A stretch of 64,000 nt of DNA, from contig OY282371.1 of assembly GCA_958295715.1 (NCBI GenBank), forward strand, positions 1,659,697 to 1,723,696, given 5' to 3'. Origin of the DNA: an uncultured Dehalococcoidia bacterium. GTDB lineage: Bacteria > Chloroflexota > Dehalococcoidia > Lucifugimonadales > GCA-2712585. Shown here piece after piece: positions 1 through 9,692 of this stretch; positions within the stretch are counted from its first letter, which is position 1, and the number at the start of each line of letters is the position of its first letter. The notes under the pieces were generated by a model. That model ran no database searches. It saw nothing but the letters and a program-made list of their open reading frames with translations, and was not told where the DNA came from. A program made the translations under genes and the position numbers.

Positions 1-2385
1 GAGGATGAGATGTGGGTGGAGTTGGAGTTTAGGGCCAGGAACAGGGACTATAAGGTGGTGAGACGCCACCGCCGAGGGGGGCTGCGAGCCCGCCGCGGGG
101 CCAGTGGGCTGGAGCTTCAGATACGCGGCGGCGACGGATTTCTCCCCATCACCGGCAACACAATGACGGAGACCAAGGCCATGATTGAGGATATCCTCGG
201 CATGGACTACAACACCTTCATCAACAGCGCCTTCCTCATTCAGGGGCGCGCCGACGAGTTCACCAACAAGACCCCATCGGAACGCAAAGAGGTTCTGGGG
301 AAGATCATCGGCCTTGGACGCTACGCCGCCCTCCAGGAGCGCAGCCGACGCAAGGCTCAGGAGCGGGAGCGGAGCGGGAACGACGTTGAAGCCGCCTTCC
401 AATACCTGCGCGAGGAGATAGCCCGAGAGCCGGGGCTAAGGCAGGAGTTGCAGGAAGCGGACAAGTCCCTTGACGCCGTTATCGAAAGCCTAAGCGTCAA
501 GAGTCGCGAGGCCGAGGATCTGCGGGAGCAGGTCCAGTCCCTGGAGCTAAAGACCCATGAGAGCCGGGACATCCAAGCCAGGCTGCCGGGCGTGCGATCG
601 GATATAGACAGATACCGGAGGGAGGCCCTGGCGAAGGCGTCCCTGGTTGACGAGTGCCTCAGCCTCGTTGACCGGCGTTTGGCCATTGAGGAGGGGTCTC
701 GCAGGTACGAGGAGGCCCGCCGGGAGAATGAGGGCCTGAACCGCGCCCGCGCTCAGTACGACGAGTTGAAGGGAAAGGAAACTTCCCTCCTGCGCGTCAT
801 CGACCGGGCCAAGGCCCAGGTTGACGAGCGGACGCGTACCCTTAAACGCCGGTTGGAATCGGACCTAGCGCCCAAGTCCCAAAGGGCGCCAGGGCTGGAA
901 GGTCAGCTGGCGGAGGAACGCCGGGCCGCGGCCTCCCTGTCCCAGGAGGAGGAGTCCCTGAGCCGGGAGAGGGCGCAATTGGAGGGGCTGGCCGCCCGCG
1001 AGGGTGAACTGGCAGCCGTCCTAGCTCCTCTCAAGGTGGAGGGCGAGGAGTTGAAGAAGAAGCTGGAACTGCTGGGGGTGTCCCGCCAAGAGGCCCGGTG
1101 CCCCCTGTGCGGCTCCTCACTGGGAGAGGAGGGATGCGAAAGGCTGTCGGAGAGCTACGACCTTCAGATTAAGGAGAAGCGCCAACAGTACGTCAGCAAC
1201 CAGGCGGCCTTGAAGGACGCCAAGGCCCAACGGGAAAGCCTGGCCGCCAAGGTGTCGGGAGGGGAGAAGGCCCTGCGTCGAAGGCAACAGGCGACCCAGG
1301 GCCGGACGGCCAGGTTGGAGCGGGACCTGGAAGAGTCCCACAAAGCCGCGGAGGAGGCGCAAAGGGTCAAGGCCGACCTCGCCAAGCTGGAGGGGCAGGC
1401 GGCCGGCTCCCAGTTCGCCGCCGAGGAGCAGTCCGCCCTTAAAGAGGTCGTGGCGCGGATGGAAAGGCTGGGATACTCGCCGGAGCGTCACCGGGAACTC
1501 GGCGCCGAGCTTCACGCGCTCCAGGCCTACCAGGTAAAGCGCCAACAGCTAGAGGCCGCCATACAAAGACTTCCTCAAGAGAAATCAGCCCTGGCGGAGG
1601 CCAAGAAGATGGAGGGCCGCCGGGGGGAGGAGTTGGCCGCCATGGAGGAACGGCTGGCCCTGCTGAAGTCCGAGATAGGCGGCCTGCCAGCCCTGAAAAG
1701 CCGGTTGGAGGCGGCCCAGAGGGAGCAGGGCCGCTTGGAGGCCGACCGCCAGAGGCTGTTGGTGCGCCGCGGCGGGCTGCAAGAGGGCCTCCAGCGCATT
1801 GAGGGCCACCGGCGGGAGATGACCCGGAGGACCAGGGAGCTAAAGGCCCTGAGGGAGGAGCAGGCCATCTTCGAGGAGCTCCGGGAGGCCTTCGGACGCC
1901 AAGGGGTCCAGGCCCTTCTTATAGAGATACTGCTGCCCCAGATTGAGGAGAGGGCCAACAACCTCCTAGGCCGGATGACCGACGACCGGATGACGGTGAA
2001 GCTGGAGACCCAGCGAGAACTCATCAGCCGGCGGGGCGAGTACAGGGAGACCCTGGATATCGAGATAAGCGACGAACTCGGCTCCCGCAGCTACGAGATG
2101 TTCAGCGGGGGCGAGGCCTTCCGCGTCAACCTCGCCCTGCGGATAGCCCTCTCCCAGGCGCTGGCCGACCGCAGCGGCGCGCCGCTTCCGACCCTGTTCA
2201 TAGACGAAGGCTTCGGGACTCAGGACGCGGCCGGCCAAGAACGGGTCCTCGACGTCATCCAGGCCATACGCGACGACTTCAAGCAGATACTGGTGATAAC
2301 CCACCTGGAGCAGATGAAAGAGGCCTTCCCCGTTCGCATCGAGGTGGAGAAGCTGGATGGCGCCTCAACCTGCTGGATAAGCTAG
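1..2385 (+). CDS. sbcC: SbcC/Rad50-like DNA repair ATPase (5' truncated by window)
   Basis: This is the C-terminal part of an SMC-like ATPase, the partner of the SbcD/Mre11 nuclease in processing DNA ends. The reading frame is open from base 1, so the Walker A region lies outside the window. Visible are long Lys/Glu/Arg-rich coiled coils on both sides of a zinc-hook CPLCG motif near base 1100, then the ABC signature FSGGEAFRVNLALR near base 2100 and the Walker B/D-loop LFIDEGFGTQD near 2200. The order coil, hook, coil, signature and Walker B is diagnostic of Rad50/SbcC. The gene converges on the CoA-transferase operon with an 18 nt gap. Family assignment is secure; the sbcC versus rad50 name is a convention. 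Confidence 0.93.
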   Translation, partial: EDEMWVELEFRARNRDYKVVRRHRRGGLRARRGASGLELQIRGGDGFLPITGNTMTETKAMIEDILGMDYNTFINSAFLIQGRADEFTNKTPSERKEVLGKIIGLGRYAALQERSRRKAQERERSGNDVEAAFQYLREEIAREPGLRQELQEADKSLDAVIESLSVKSREAEDLREQVQSLELKTHESRDIQARLPGVRSDIDRYRREALAKASLVDECLSLVDRRLAIEEGSRRYEEARRENEGLNRARAQYDELKGKETSLLRVIDRAKAQVDERTRTLKRRLESDLAPKSQRAPGLEGQLAEERRAAASLSQEEESLSRERAQLEGLAAREGELAAVLAPLKVEGEELKKKLELLGVSRQEARCPLCGSSLGEEGCERLSESYDLQIKEKRQQYVSNQAALKDAKAQRESLAAKVSGGEKALRRRQQATQGRTARLERDLEESHKAAEEAQRVKADLAKLEGQAAGSQFAAEEQSALKEVVARMERLGYSPERHRELGAELHALQAYQVKRQQLEAAIQRLPQEKSALAEAKKMEGRRGEELAAMEERLALLKSEIGGLPALKSRLEAAQREQGRLEADRQRLLVRRGGLQEGLQRIEGHRREMTRRTRELKALREEQAIFEELREAFGRQGVQALLIEILLPQIEERANNLLGRMTDDRMTVKLETQRELISRRGEYRETLDIEISDELGSRSYEMFSGGEAFRVNLALRIALSQALADRSGAPLPTLFIDEGFGTQDAAGQERVLDVIQAIRDDFKQILVITHLEQMKEAFPVRIEVEKLDGASTCWIS

Positions 2386-2403
2386 CGCGGCGAGGCCAGT
2401 CCC

Positions 2404-3075
2404 CTAAAGCTCCATCTCCTTCAGGTCCGGGGCAAGGGCCAACGGCGGCCCCGTGAGGGCCTGCACCTCCTGGGCCGTCCAGTCAGGGGCCGTTTCCCTC
2501 AGAACCAGCCCCCCCGGCGCCACCTCAATAACCGCCAAGTCGGTCACCACCAGGCTAACGCAGCGGCGGCCCGTCAGGGGGAACGCGCAGTCCCTAACCA
2601 GCTTGGGGCGATCATTCCTGTCGGTGTGCTCCATGGCCACGACGACCCGCTTGGCCCCCACCGCCAGGTCCATGGCCCCGCCGATGTTCCCCACGCCGCG
2701 GTGGGGCAGCATCCAGTTGGCCAGGTCTCCCCGCTCCGACACCTGAAGGGCGCCCAAAACCGTTACGTCCACGTGGCCGCCCCGAATCATGGCGAAGGCC
2801 TCATCCGACCCAAAGAAGGACATGCCGGGAACCCACTGGAGGAACTGGCCACCGGCGTTTATCAGGTCGTAGTCCCTCTCGCCCTCCTCGGCCAAGGGGC
2901 CGTAGTTCAAGACCCCGCTCTCGCTGTGGTACACCACGGAACTGCCGGCGGGCAGGTAGTTGGATACCAGGGTGGGAATGCCGATGCCCAGATTCACCAC
3001 GGCGCCGTCGGGAAGCTCCTTGGCCACCCTCATGGCGATAACGTCACGGCTCATCCGCTCCTTAGCCACGCCCAT
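2404..3075 (-). CDS. 3-oxoacid CoA-transferase, subunit B (second copy)
   Basis: Family I CoA-transferase beta subunit of about 223 aa. It moves CoA between an acyl-CoA and a free (3-oxo)acid through a glutamyl-CoA thioester. The catalytic Glu lies in HSESGVLNYGP, and the glycine-rich VNLGIGIPTLV segment typical of B subunits is near the N terminus. It is the last gene of a leftward operon, and its start lies inside the end of the fused B-A gene. ATG at 3075 is preferred; an in-frame TTG at 3084 and GTG at 3069 are alternatives. The acid substrate cannot be read from sequence (acetoacetate, succinate, glutaconate and others are possible). Confidence 0.88.
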   Translation of the reverse strand: MGVAKERMSRDVIAMRVAKELPDGAVVNLGIGIPTLVSNYLPAGSSVVYHSESGVLNYGPLAEEGERDYDLINAGGQFLQWVPGMSFFGSDEAFAMIRGGHVDVTVLGALQVSERGDLANWMLPHRGVGNIGGAMDLAVGAKRVVVAMEHTDRNDRPKLVRDCAFPLTGRRCVSLVVTDLAVIEVAPGGLVLRETAPDWTAQEVQALTGPPLALAPDLKEMEL

Positions 3076-4480
3076 TATCCTCAATGGGCTTGATTGGCTG
3101 GAAGGGGGAGAAGACCGCGGGCCGCTGGACGACGCGCCGCACGTGGATGCCCGGCGTCACGATGGCCTCGGGGTCCAGGACGCCCGGCTCCACTATCTCG
3201 TCCACCTCGGCGATGGTCACGGCGGCGGCGGCGGCCATGACAAGGTTGAAGTTCCGCGAGGTTCCGCGATAGACCAGGTTGCCCAGGGTGTCGGCTTTGT
3301 GGGCGCGGACAAAGGCGAAGTCCCCCCGGATGGCCTCTTCCAGGAGATGCTGGCGGCCGTTGAACTCCCTGACCTCCTTCCCCTCGGCGACCACGGTGCC
3401 CACGCCGGTGGGGGTGTAGAAGGCGGCCACGCCGCTGCCACCGGCCCGGAGCCGCTCCGCCAAGGTGCCCTGGGACACAACCTCCAACTCCACCTCGCCC
3501 CTCCGGTAGGCCCGCTCAAAGGCCGAGGGGCGGGAAGGCGAGGGGGATACGGGAAAGGTGGCGATGGCCTTGCGAATCTGGCCCCTCTCCACCAGGATGC
3601 TGTGGTCTACGGCCTGGAGGTCCGGCGAGGGCGGCGTCCCAAAGCCGGAGACCCTAGCGATGCCCACGGTGTTGCTCACCACCGTCAGGCCCTTGGCCCC
3701 CTGGTCGCGGAGGGCCAGCATGAGATAGTGGGGCATGCCCCCCAGGCCTCCAAAGCCGTCCATGAGCATGACGGCGCCATCGGGAACGTCGGCCACGGCC
3801 TCCGCCGCGCTGGGGTAGACCTTATTGACGGGCGGATGCTGAGGGAGGGTGAAGTCCATCTCCTTCAGGCCGTCGGAAACCCGAAGCGGCGCGCCAGTGA
3901 GGCCGCGAACGGACTCCACGGACCACCCCGGCGCGACCTCCTTGAGGAGCAGCCCATCCCCCGTGACCTCCATGACGGCCAGGTCCGTGACGATGAGGTC
4001 CACCCGCCCCGCGGCGGTCAACGGGTAGGAGCACTCCTTCAGAACCTTGGGAGCGCCGCCGTTGGTGTGCTCCGTTATCACGATGAGCCGCTTGGCGCCG
4101 GCGGCCATGTCCAAGGCCCCGCCGGGGCTGCCAATGCCCTTTTCAGGCGTCATCCAGTTGGCCAAGTCCCCCTTTTCCGACACCTGAAGGGCGCCGAGAA
4201 CGGCCACGTCCAGCCGCCCGCTTCGAACCATGGCGAAGGCGTCGGTGTGGCTCACGACCGCGCCGCCCGGCGGGAGGGTGACGTGTTCGCCCCGCGCGTT
4301 GATGAGGTCCAAGTCCTCCTCGCCCTCCGCGGCGTGAGGGCCGTAGCCAAGGATGCCGTTTTCCGAGTGGAAGATAACGCCGGCGTCCGGCGGCGTGTAG
4401 TTGGCGACGAGGGTGGGAAGGCCGATGCCAAGGTTCACCACCTGGCCCCGCCGCAGCTCCGCGGCCACCCGCAAGGCCAT
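3062..4480 (-). CDS. CoA-transferase, fused subunit B-subunit A protein
   Basis: A 472 aa fusion. Residues 1 to about 205 are a complete beta subunit with the catalytic-Glu motif HSENGILGYGP. Residues from about 220 are a complete alpha subunit (NKVYPSAAEAVADVPDGAV start, SNTVG, AAAAVTIAEVDEIV). The beta part ends in GLKEMD, close to the natural LKEMEL terminus of the next gene. A linker of about nine residues then leads into an alpha domain with no initiator Met. The order is B then A, opposite to the A-B order of eukaryotic SCOT, so the last subunit of one pair has fused to the first subunit of the next. Both halves look intact. The start may lie slightly upstream, since LTRDL precedes the first ATG in frame. 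Confidence 0.85.
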   Translation of the reverse strand: MALRVAAELRRGQVVNLGIGLPTLVANYTPPDAGVIFHSENGILGYGPHAAEGEEDLDLINARGEHVTLPPGGAVVSHTDAFAMVRSGRLDVAVLGALQVSEKGDLANWMTPEKGIGSPGGALDMAAGAKRLIVITEHTNGGAPKVLKECSYPLTAAGRVDLIVTDLAVMEVTGDGLLLKEVAPGWSVESVRGLTGAPLRVSDGLKEMDFTLPQHPPVNKVYPSAAEAVADVPDGAVMLMDGFGGLGGMPHYLMLALRDQGAKGLTVVSNTVGIARVSGFGTPPSPDLQAVDHSILVERGQIRKAIATFPVSPSPSRPSAFERAYRRGEVELEVVSQGTLAERLRAGGSGVAAFYTPTGVGTVVAEGKEVREFNGRQHLLEEAIRGDFAFVRAHKADTLGNLVYRGTSRNFNLVMAAAAAVTIAEVDEIVEPGVLDPEAIVTPGIHVRRVVQRPAVFSPFQPIKPIEDNGRG

Positions 4481-4506
4481 CAGGTCTCTCGTGAGCCTCC
4501 CGGGCG

Positions 4507-5190
4507 TCAGGACGGCTCCTCCAAGACCAGGCGGTCCACGTAGACGCCGGGGGTGACCACCCGCTCCGGGTCTATCCCGCCGGCCGCGACCACCTCCCTG
4601 ACCTCCGCGACGGTGACGGCAGCAGCGGCGGCCATGGCGGGGTTGTAGTTTCGCTGGGTGAGCCGGTAGGTGAGGTTGCCCAGATGGTCGCCGCGGTGGG
4701 CGCCTATAAGCGCGAAGTCAGCCCTGAGGGGCGGCGCTAAAACATGCTCCACGCCGTTTAAGGTCCGCTTCTCCAGCCCGGCGTCAAGGGGATGGCCGTA
4801 GACGTTGGGCACGAAAACCCCGCCCAGACCCGCCGCGGCGGCCCTCATCCTTTCCGCGAGGATTCCCTGGGGCATAACCTCTACTTGAAGGACGCCGGCG
4901 CGCCATAGGTCAAGGGCCGGGACCTCCTGGGCGGGCCTGCCTATGAAGGTGGTTATGAGCTTGCTCACCTGGCCGTTCTCCACCAGCCGCGCCACGTTGT
5001 ACTCGTCAGCCCGTGGCTCAAAGCAGGTGTTGGATATGCAGGTCAGGCCCCGGGCGCCCTGGCTCAGCAGCCCTTTAATGAGACCTTGGGGCAGTCCCGG
5101 CGTCCCGAAGCCCCCCAGCATGACCACGGCTCCGTCGGGAACGTCGGCCACGGCGCTGGCAGCTGAGGGGTAGATTTTGCCCTGGGCCAT
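4507..5190 (-). CDS. 3-oxoacid CoA-transferase, subunit A (first copy)
   Basis: Alpha subunit of a family I CoA-transferase, 227 aa. It carries the CoA-binding VVMLGGFGTPGLPQGLI stretch near the N terminus, an ISNTC segment, and the C-terminal AAAAVTVAEVREVV then VVTPGVYVDRLV typical of ScoA/AtoD/PcaI-like subunits. It is the promoter-proximal gene of the leftward operon, with 26 nt before the fused B-A gene. It most likely pairs with the B domain of that fusion. The exact acid substrate is unknown. Confidence 0.88.
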   Translation of the reverse strand: MAQGKIYPSAASAVADVPDGAVVMLGGFGTPGLPQGLIKGLLSQGARGLTCISNTCFEPRADEYNVARLVENGQVSKLITTFIGRPAQEVPALDLWRAGVLQVEVMPQGILAERMRAAAAGLGGVFVPNVYGHPLDAGLEKRTLNGVEHVLAPPLRADFALIGAHRGDHLGNLTYRLTQRNYNPAMAAAAAVTVAEVREVVAAGGIDPERVVTPGVYVDRLVLEEPS

Positions 5191-5916
5191 GAATCGACTC
5201 CCTGGCGTTGGCTAAGGGACATTCTACCAGCGCCGCCCGCCCGTCGTCATGCCCCCTCCCCCGTCCGTTATTGCCACCGCCCTCTCTCGGCGCTCCCTGC
5301 CGTTCCATCCGTCATTCCCGCGCAGGCGGGAATCCATCTTTCTTACCACCGTTGGGACAGGGCAACGGCGCCACAACGCTACGCCTCCCTCCCATCCGTC
5401 ATTCCCGTGAAAACGGGAATCCAGGAAGCCTTCATCCCAAGAGCAACGTTTCGCAAAACAAAGTGGCGTTCCCGCCCTCCCCGTGGAACCACACCGCCCC
5501 GCCCCTCAAGTGAAGGTGAGGGTGACGGCGGCGGGTATCTCACCGATGATGAATCGGCAGGCGGGGGATGGATTCCCGCCTGCGCGGGAATGACGGACAC
5601 CTAACACACAGAACCAACGCTCTTCAAAACTTTAAGGGGCGCACGCGCCCTTCCCGCCTGCGCGGGGATGGCGGATGGGAGACGGGTTGCCATTCCCGCC
5701 GCCTCTGTAGGACGCCCCCCAAGGCGACGCCATCACAGCTACAACGGCGGGCAAAGCTGGGTTTCGGAGGGCCGGTTCTGCATTGTGGACTTCCTGGATT
5801 CCCGTTTTCACGGGAATGACGGAAGGGAGAGAATGGGAATGACGGATAAGAAGGAACGGGAACAGGAGAGGTAAGCGGGAGCAGTGGGGAGAGCATTGGC
5901 GGGCAAGGGGGATAAG
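5191..5916. repeat. Repeat-rich intergenic region with palindromic hairpins
   Basis: No convincing gene. It holds hairpins with arms ATTCCCG(C/T) and (G/A)CGGGAAT around a 4 nt loop at 5314-5333, 5401-5420, 5572-5591 and 5798-5817, plus a degenerate copy near 5657. A GGGAATGACGG half-site recurs about 23 nt after the last hairpin. The short open frames here encode the VIPAQAGIH or MKTGIQ peptides typical of translated repeats and should not be annotated as proteins. Any operon promoter for the CoA-transferase genes would lie near 5200-5300; I see no clear one. Confidence 0.85.
5396..5597 (-). mobile_element. MITE-like composite palindrome element, type A copy 1
   Basis: About 200 bp bounded by two hairpin repeats (5401-5420 and 5572-5591). 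The reverse complement matches the segment at 43966-44163 along its whole length by eye. Both have a terminal hairpin, then CCATCCC, CTGCCGATTCATCA, ACCCGCCG, CGTCAC, GGGGCGG, GGGAACGCC, GGGATGAAGG and TTCCTGG, then the second hairpin. It has no coding capacity and would need a transposase in trans. Naming it a MITE is an inference from size, paired palindromic ends and recurrence. Confidence 0.6.
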
Positions 5917-5948
5917 AAGGAGGGGCGGGCTAGCGCCCGCCCCTCCTT
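5917..5948 (-). terminator. Strong hairpin downstream of groEL
   Basis: A perfect 14 bp GC-rich stem (AAGGAGGGGCGGGC and its complement) with a TAGC loop lies 35 nt after the groEL stop. The stem is far stronger than the background. No long T-run follows on the minus strand, so an intrinsic terminator or mRNA 3'-end stabiliser is the best reading but not certain. Confidence 0.6.
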
Positions 5949-5982
5949 AAGGGTTTCCAACGGCCTGACGGAGTCTAGGGGT

Positions 5983-7656
<1,674 letters not shown>

Positions 7657-7664
7657 CTACGATG

Positions 7665-7958
7665 CTACTTGGACACTTTCGCCAGGACGTCGCTCTCCCT
7701 GAGTATCAGGTACTCCTCGCCGGCGTCCTTGTACTCCGTGCCCGCGTACTTGGAGTAGATGATGCGGTCGCCCGCGGCCAACTCCATGGGCATGCGGTTG
7801 CCGTCGTCGTTCAGGCGGCCCGGCCCCACTGCGATGACTTCGCCCTCCTGGGGCTTCTCCTTGGCCGTGTCGGGAAGGATTATTCCTGAAGCAGTCGTCT
7901 GCTCCTCGTCACTGGGCTTAACTATCAACCTTTCTCCCAAAGGCGTGAACTTGACCAA
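7665..7958 (-). CDS. groES: Co-chaperonin GroES
   Basis: A 97 aa co-chaperonin that caps the GroEL ring. The family core is complete: [17 protein letters not shown], the mobile-loop region [16 protein letters not shown], and [15 protein letters not shown]. The start is a TTG at 7958 after a near-perfect GGAGGAAACG ribosome site. It is the first gene of the operon. Upstream are a consensus-like promoter (8057-8085) and a CIRCE-type inverted repeat (8019-8045), implying heat-shock control by HrcA. Confidence 0.97.
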   Translation of the reverse strand: MVKFTPLGERLIVKPSDEEQTTASGIILPDTAKEKPQEGEVIAVGPGRLNDDGNRMPMELAAGDRIIYSKYAGTEYKDAGEEYLILRESDVLAKVSK

Positions 7959-8018
7959 CGTTTCCTCCTTACAATGTGGTTATTTTTGTGCGCCGTATCG
8001 TAGGGGACTTCCCCAAAT

Positions 8019-8045
8019 TTAGCAGTCTTGGCGTTAGACTGCTAA
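8019..8045 (-). promoter_or_regulatory. CIRCE-type operator (HrcA site) for groES-groEL
   Basis: A perfect inverted repeat TTAGCAGTC-N9-GACTGCTAA. The known consensus is TTAGCACTC-N9-GAGTGCTAA; here one position is changed in both arms (C to G on the left, G to C on the right), so the palindrome is kept. It sits just downstream of the -10 box, where HrcA binding would block transcription start or escape. Confidence 0.92.
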
Positions 8046-8056
8046 GATCAATCGGT

Positions 8057-8085
8057 ATGATAAACTAAGTTTCCAAGGCTGTCAA
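8057..8085 (-). promoter_or_regulatory. Sigma-70-type promoter of groES-groEL
   Basis: On the minus strand, TTGACA (8080-8085) is followed after exactly 17 nt by TATCAT (8057-8062). The predicted transcription start, near 8050, falls at the edge of the CIRCE repeat. This is one of the best promoter matches in the window. Confidence 0.85.
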
Positions 8086-8141
8086 CAGTCGTCCTGCGGC
8101 GGCGTTGGGCGGCCTGCCGAAGTCCCTCTGAGGCGCATCCC

Positions 8142-8921
8142 GTGGCTGAAAAACCGGTAACCCTGAGTCAACGGAACGGCATAGCCGTCATACGGCTGCG
8201 AGAGGCCGGCGGCCACGGCCGGCTGAGTCCCGACGCCGCCTGGGAGCTTGGCAGGACGTGCGAAAGGCTGAACTGGGACGCGTCGGCCCGGGTGGTTATC
8301 CTGACTGGATGCGCCGGCGCATTCCGCTTCGACTTAGAGGGGGAGGAACCCTCCGCCGGCGCGCCGCTGCCCCGCTCCAACAAAGAGGCGTGTGGCGGCA
8401 GGGCGGCATCAGCCGTGGCGGGACTGAAGGCCCCGTCCATCGCCGCCATCAACGGCGACGCCCTGGACCAGGGGTTGGAGTTGGCCCTGGCCTGCGACCT
8501 GCGCGTGGCGGCTGAGGGGGCGCGGCTCGGCTTCACTGGCGTATCTAAGGGGGCCATGCCATGGGACGGCGGCTCCCAAAGGCTTCCCAGAATCGTGGGC
8601 CCCGCCCGCGCCTTGGACATGCTCCTTACGGGACGCCTCCTCCCGGCGGGAGAGGCCCACGCCATAGGGCTGGTGAACCGGGTGGCGGCACCGGATGACC
8701 TGCAACAGGCCGTCCAAAGGCTGGCGGAGGAGATAGCCGCCGGCGCGCCCATCGCTTCCCGGTTCGTCAAGGAGGCCGTCTACAAGGGGCTGGACATGAG
8801 CTTGGACCAGGGGTTGAACCTGGAGGCCGACCTGAGCTTCCTGCTTCAGACCACCGGCGACCGGCGCGAGGGCGTCCGGGCCTTCCTGGAAAACCGCAAG
8901 CCGCGGTTCGTGGGGGAGTAG
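8142..8921 (+). CDS. Crotonase-family protein (enoyl-CoA hydratase/isomerase-like)
   Basis: A 259 aa crotonase-fold protein. The oxyanion-hole and CoA regions are recognisable (AAINGDALDQGLELALACD and LLTGRLLPAGEAHAIGLV). The first acid (Glu144 in rat crotonase) is kept in GLELA. The second (Glu164) aligns to Gly in LGFTGVSKGAMPWDGG, so ordinary water addition by the two-Glu mechanism is doubtful. Isomerase, hydrolase or dienoyl-CoA-type chemistry is possible. GTG start. It opens a three-gene operon with the next crotonase gene (zero spacing) and an acyl-CoA synthetase. Confidence 0.85.
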   Translation: MAEKPVTLSQRNGIAVIRLREAGGHGRLSPDAAWELGRTCERLNWDASARVVILTGCAGAFRFDLEGEEPSAGAPLPRSNKEACGGRAASAVAGLKAPSIAAINGDALDQGLELALACDLRVAAEGARLGFTGVSKGAMPWDGGSQRLPRIVGPARALDMLLTGRLLPAGEAHAIGLVNRVAAPDDLQQAVQRLAEEIAAGAPIASRFVKEAVYKGLDMSLDQGLNLEADLSFLLQTTGDRREGVRAFLENRKPRFVGE

Positions 8922-9692
8922 GTGCCCGCCTTCAAGACCATAGAGTACGACAAGAAGGGCGGGATAGCCCACGTCCGGCTGGACCGTCCCAGTGTCCACA
9001 ACGCCTACGACACGGCCATGCGGGACGACGTCTTTCAGGCTATGGAGGCCGCCAGGGACGACGGGGAGGTTAGGGTGGTGGTCATCTCCGGCAAGGGCAG
9101 GAGCTTTTGCGCCGGCGCCGACCTGACGGAGTTCGGCTCCGCCCCGTCGGTGACGGCCGCCAGGGAGGCCCGGTGGGGCAGGGACGTTTGGGGCCTGTTC
9201 CTGAGCATGGACAAGCCCCTCTTGGCCGCCGTTCACGGCCACTGCGTCGGGTCGGGGCTGGAGATGGCCATGCTGTGCGACCTCCGCGTCGCCGCCGGAA
9301 ACGCCCTATTCGCCATGCCAGAGGCGAGGCTTGGCCTCATGCCCGCCGCCGGGGGTTCCCAAACCCTCCCGCGGAGCCTCGGCGCGTCTAAGGGACTCGA
9401 CCTGCTTCTCACGGGCCGCCGCGTCGACGCGACGGAGGCCCTGGCCTTGGGACTCGTGAGCCGCGTGGTCCCGGAGTCGCGGCTGTCGGCTGAGGCCGAG
9501 AGCCTGGCCGAGTCCCTCGCCGCCCTCGACCCGCCAGCCGTCGCCGCCGTGAAGAAGGCCATGCGCCACGGCTCCGGGATGTCCTTGGCCCAAGGGTTGA
9601 CGCTGGAAGCGCGCCTGTCCCTGAGGCTGGCGGCTGAGCAGGGCCGCGCCCCATCCACCCCATCCCATCAGATCGAGGGACGGTTCCCATGA
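8922..9692 (+). CDS. Enoyl-CoA hydratase/isomerase family protein
   Basis: A 256 aa crotonase with both acid positions retained: SGLEMAMLCD for the first and FAMPEARLGLMPAAGG for the second. This is consistent with reversible hydration of 2-enoyl-CoA in fatty-acid or aromatic-acid breakdown. The FCAGADLTEF oxyanion-hole loop and LLTGRRVDATEALALGLV are family hallmarks. A GTG start directly abuts the preceding stop, and the end overlaps the next gene by 4 nt (ATGA), so the three genes are likely co-translated. Confidence 0.9.
   Translation: MPAFKTIEYDKKGGIAHVRLDRPSVHNAYDTAMRDDVFQAMEAARDDGEVRVVVISGKGRSFCAGADLTEFGSAPSVTAAREARWGRDVWGLFLSMDKPLLAAVHGHCVGSGLEMAMLCDLRVAAGNALFAMPEARLGLMPAAGGSQTLPRSLGASKGLDLLLTGRRVDATEALALGLVSRVVPESRLSAEAESLAESLAALDPPAVAAVKKAMRHGSGMSLAQGLTLEARLSLRLAAEQGRAPSTPSHQIEGRFP

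Noticed and set aside
2960-4543. A 527-codon open frame antisense to the CoA-transferase genes
   Set aside because: It is a shadow of high-GC coding sequence on the other strand; its translation is low-complexity Gly/His/Arg-rich with no family features, while the minus-strand genes have full motifs.
5208-5874. Several 65-100 codon frames in the repeat region, giving peptides such as MKTGIQ and VIPAQAGIH
   Set aside because: They are translations of the hairpin repeats, a known source of false small proteins. The same applies to 39786-40277, 43924-44318, 51443-51655 and 55506-55978.
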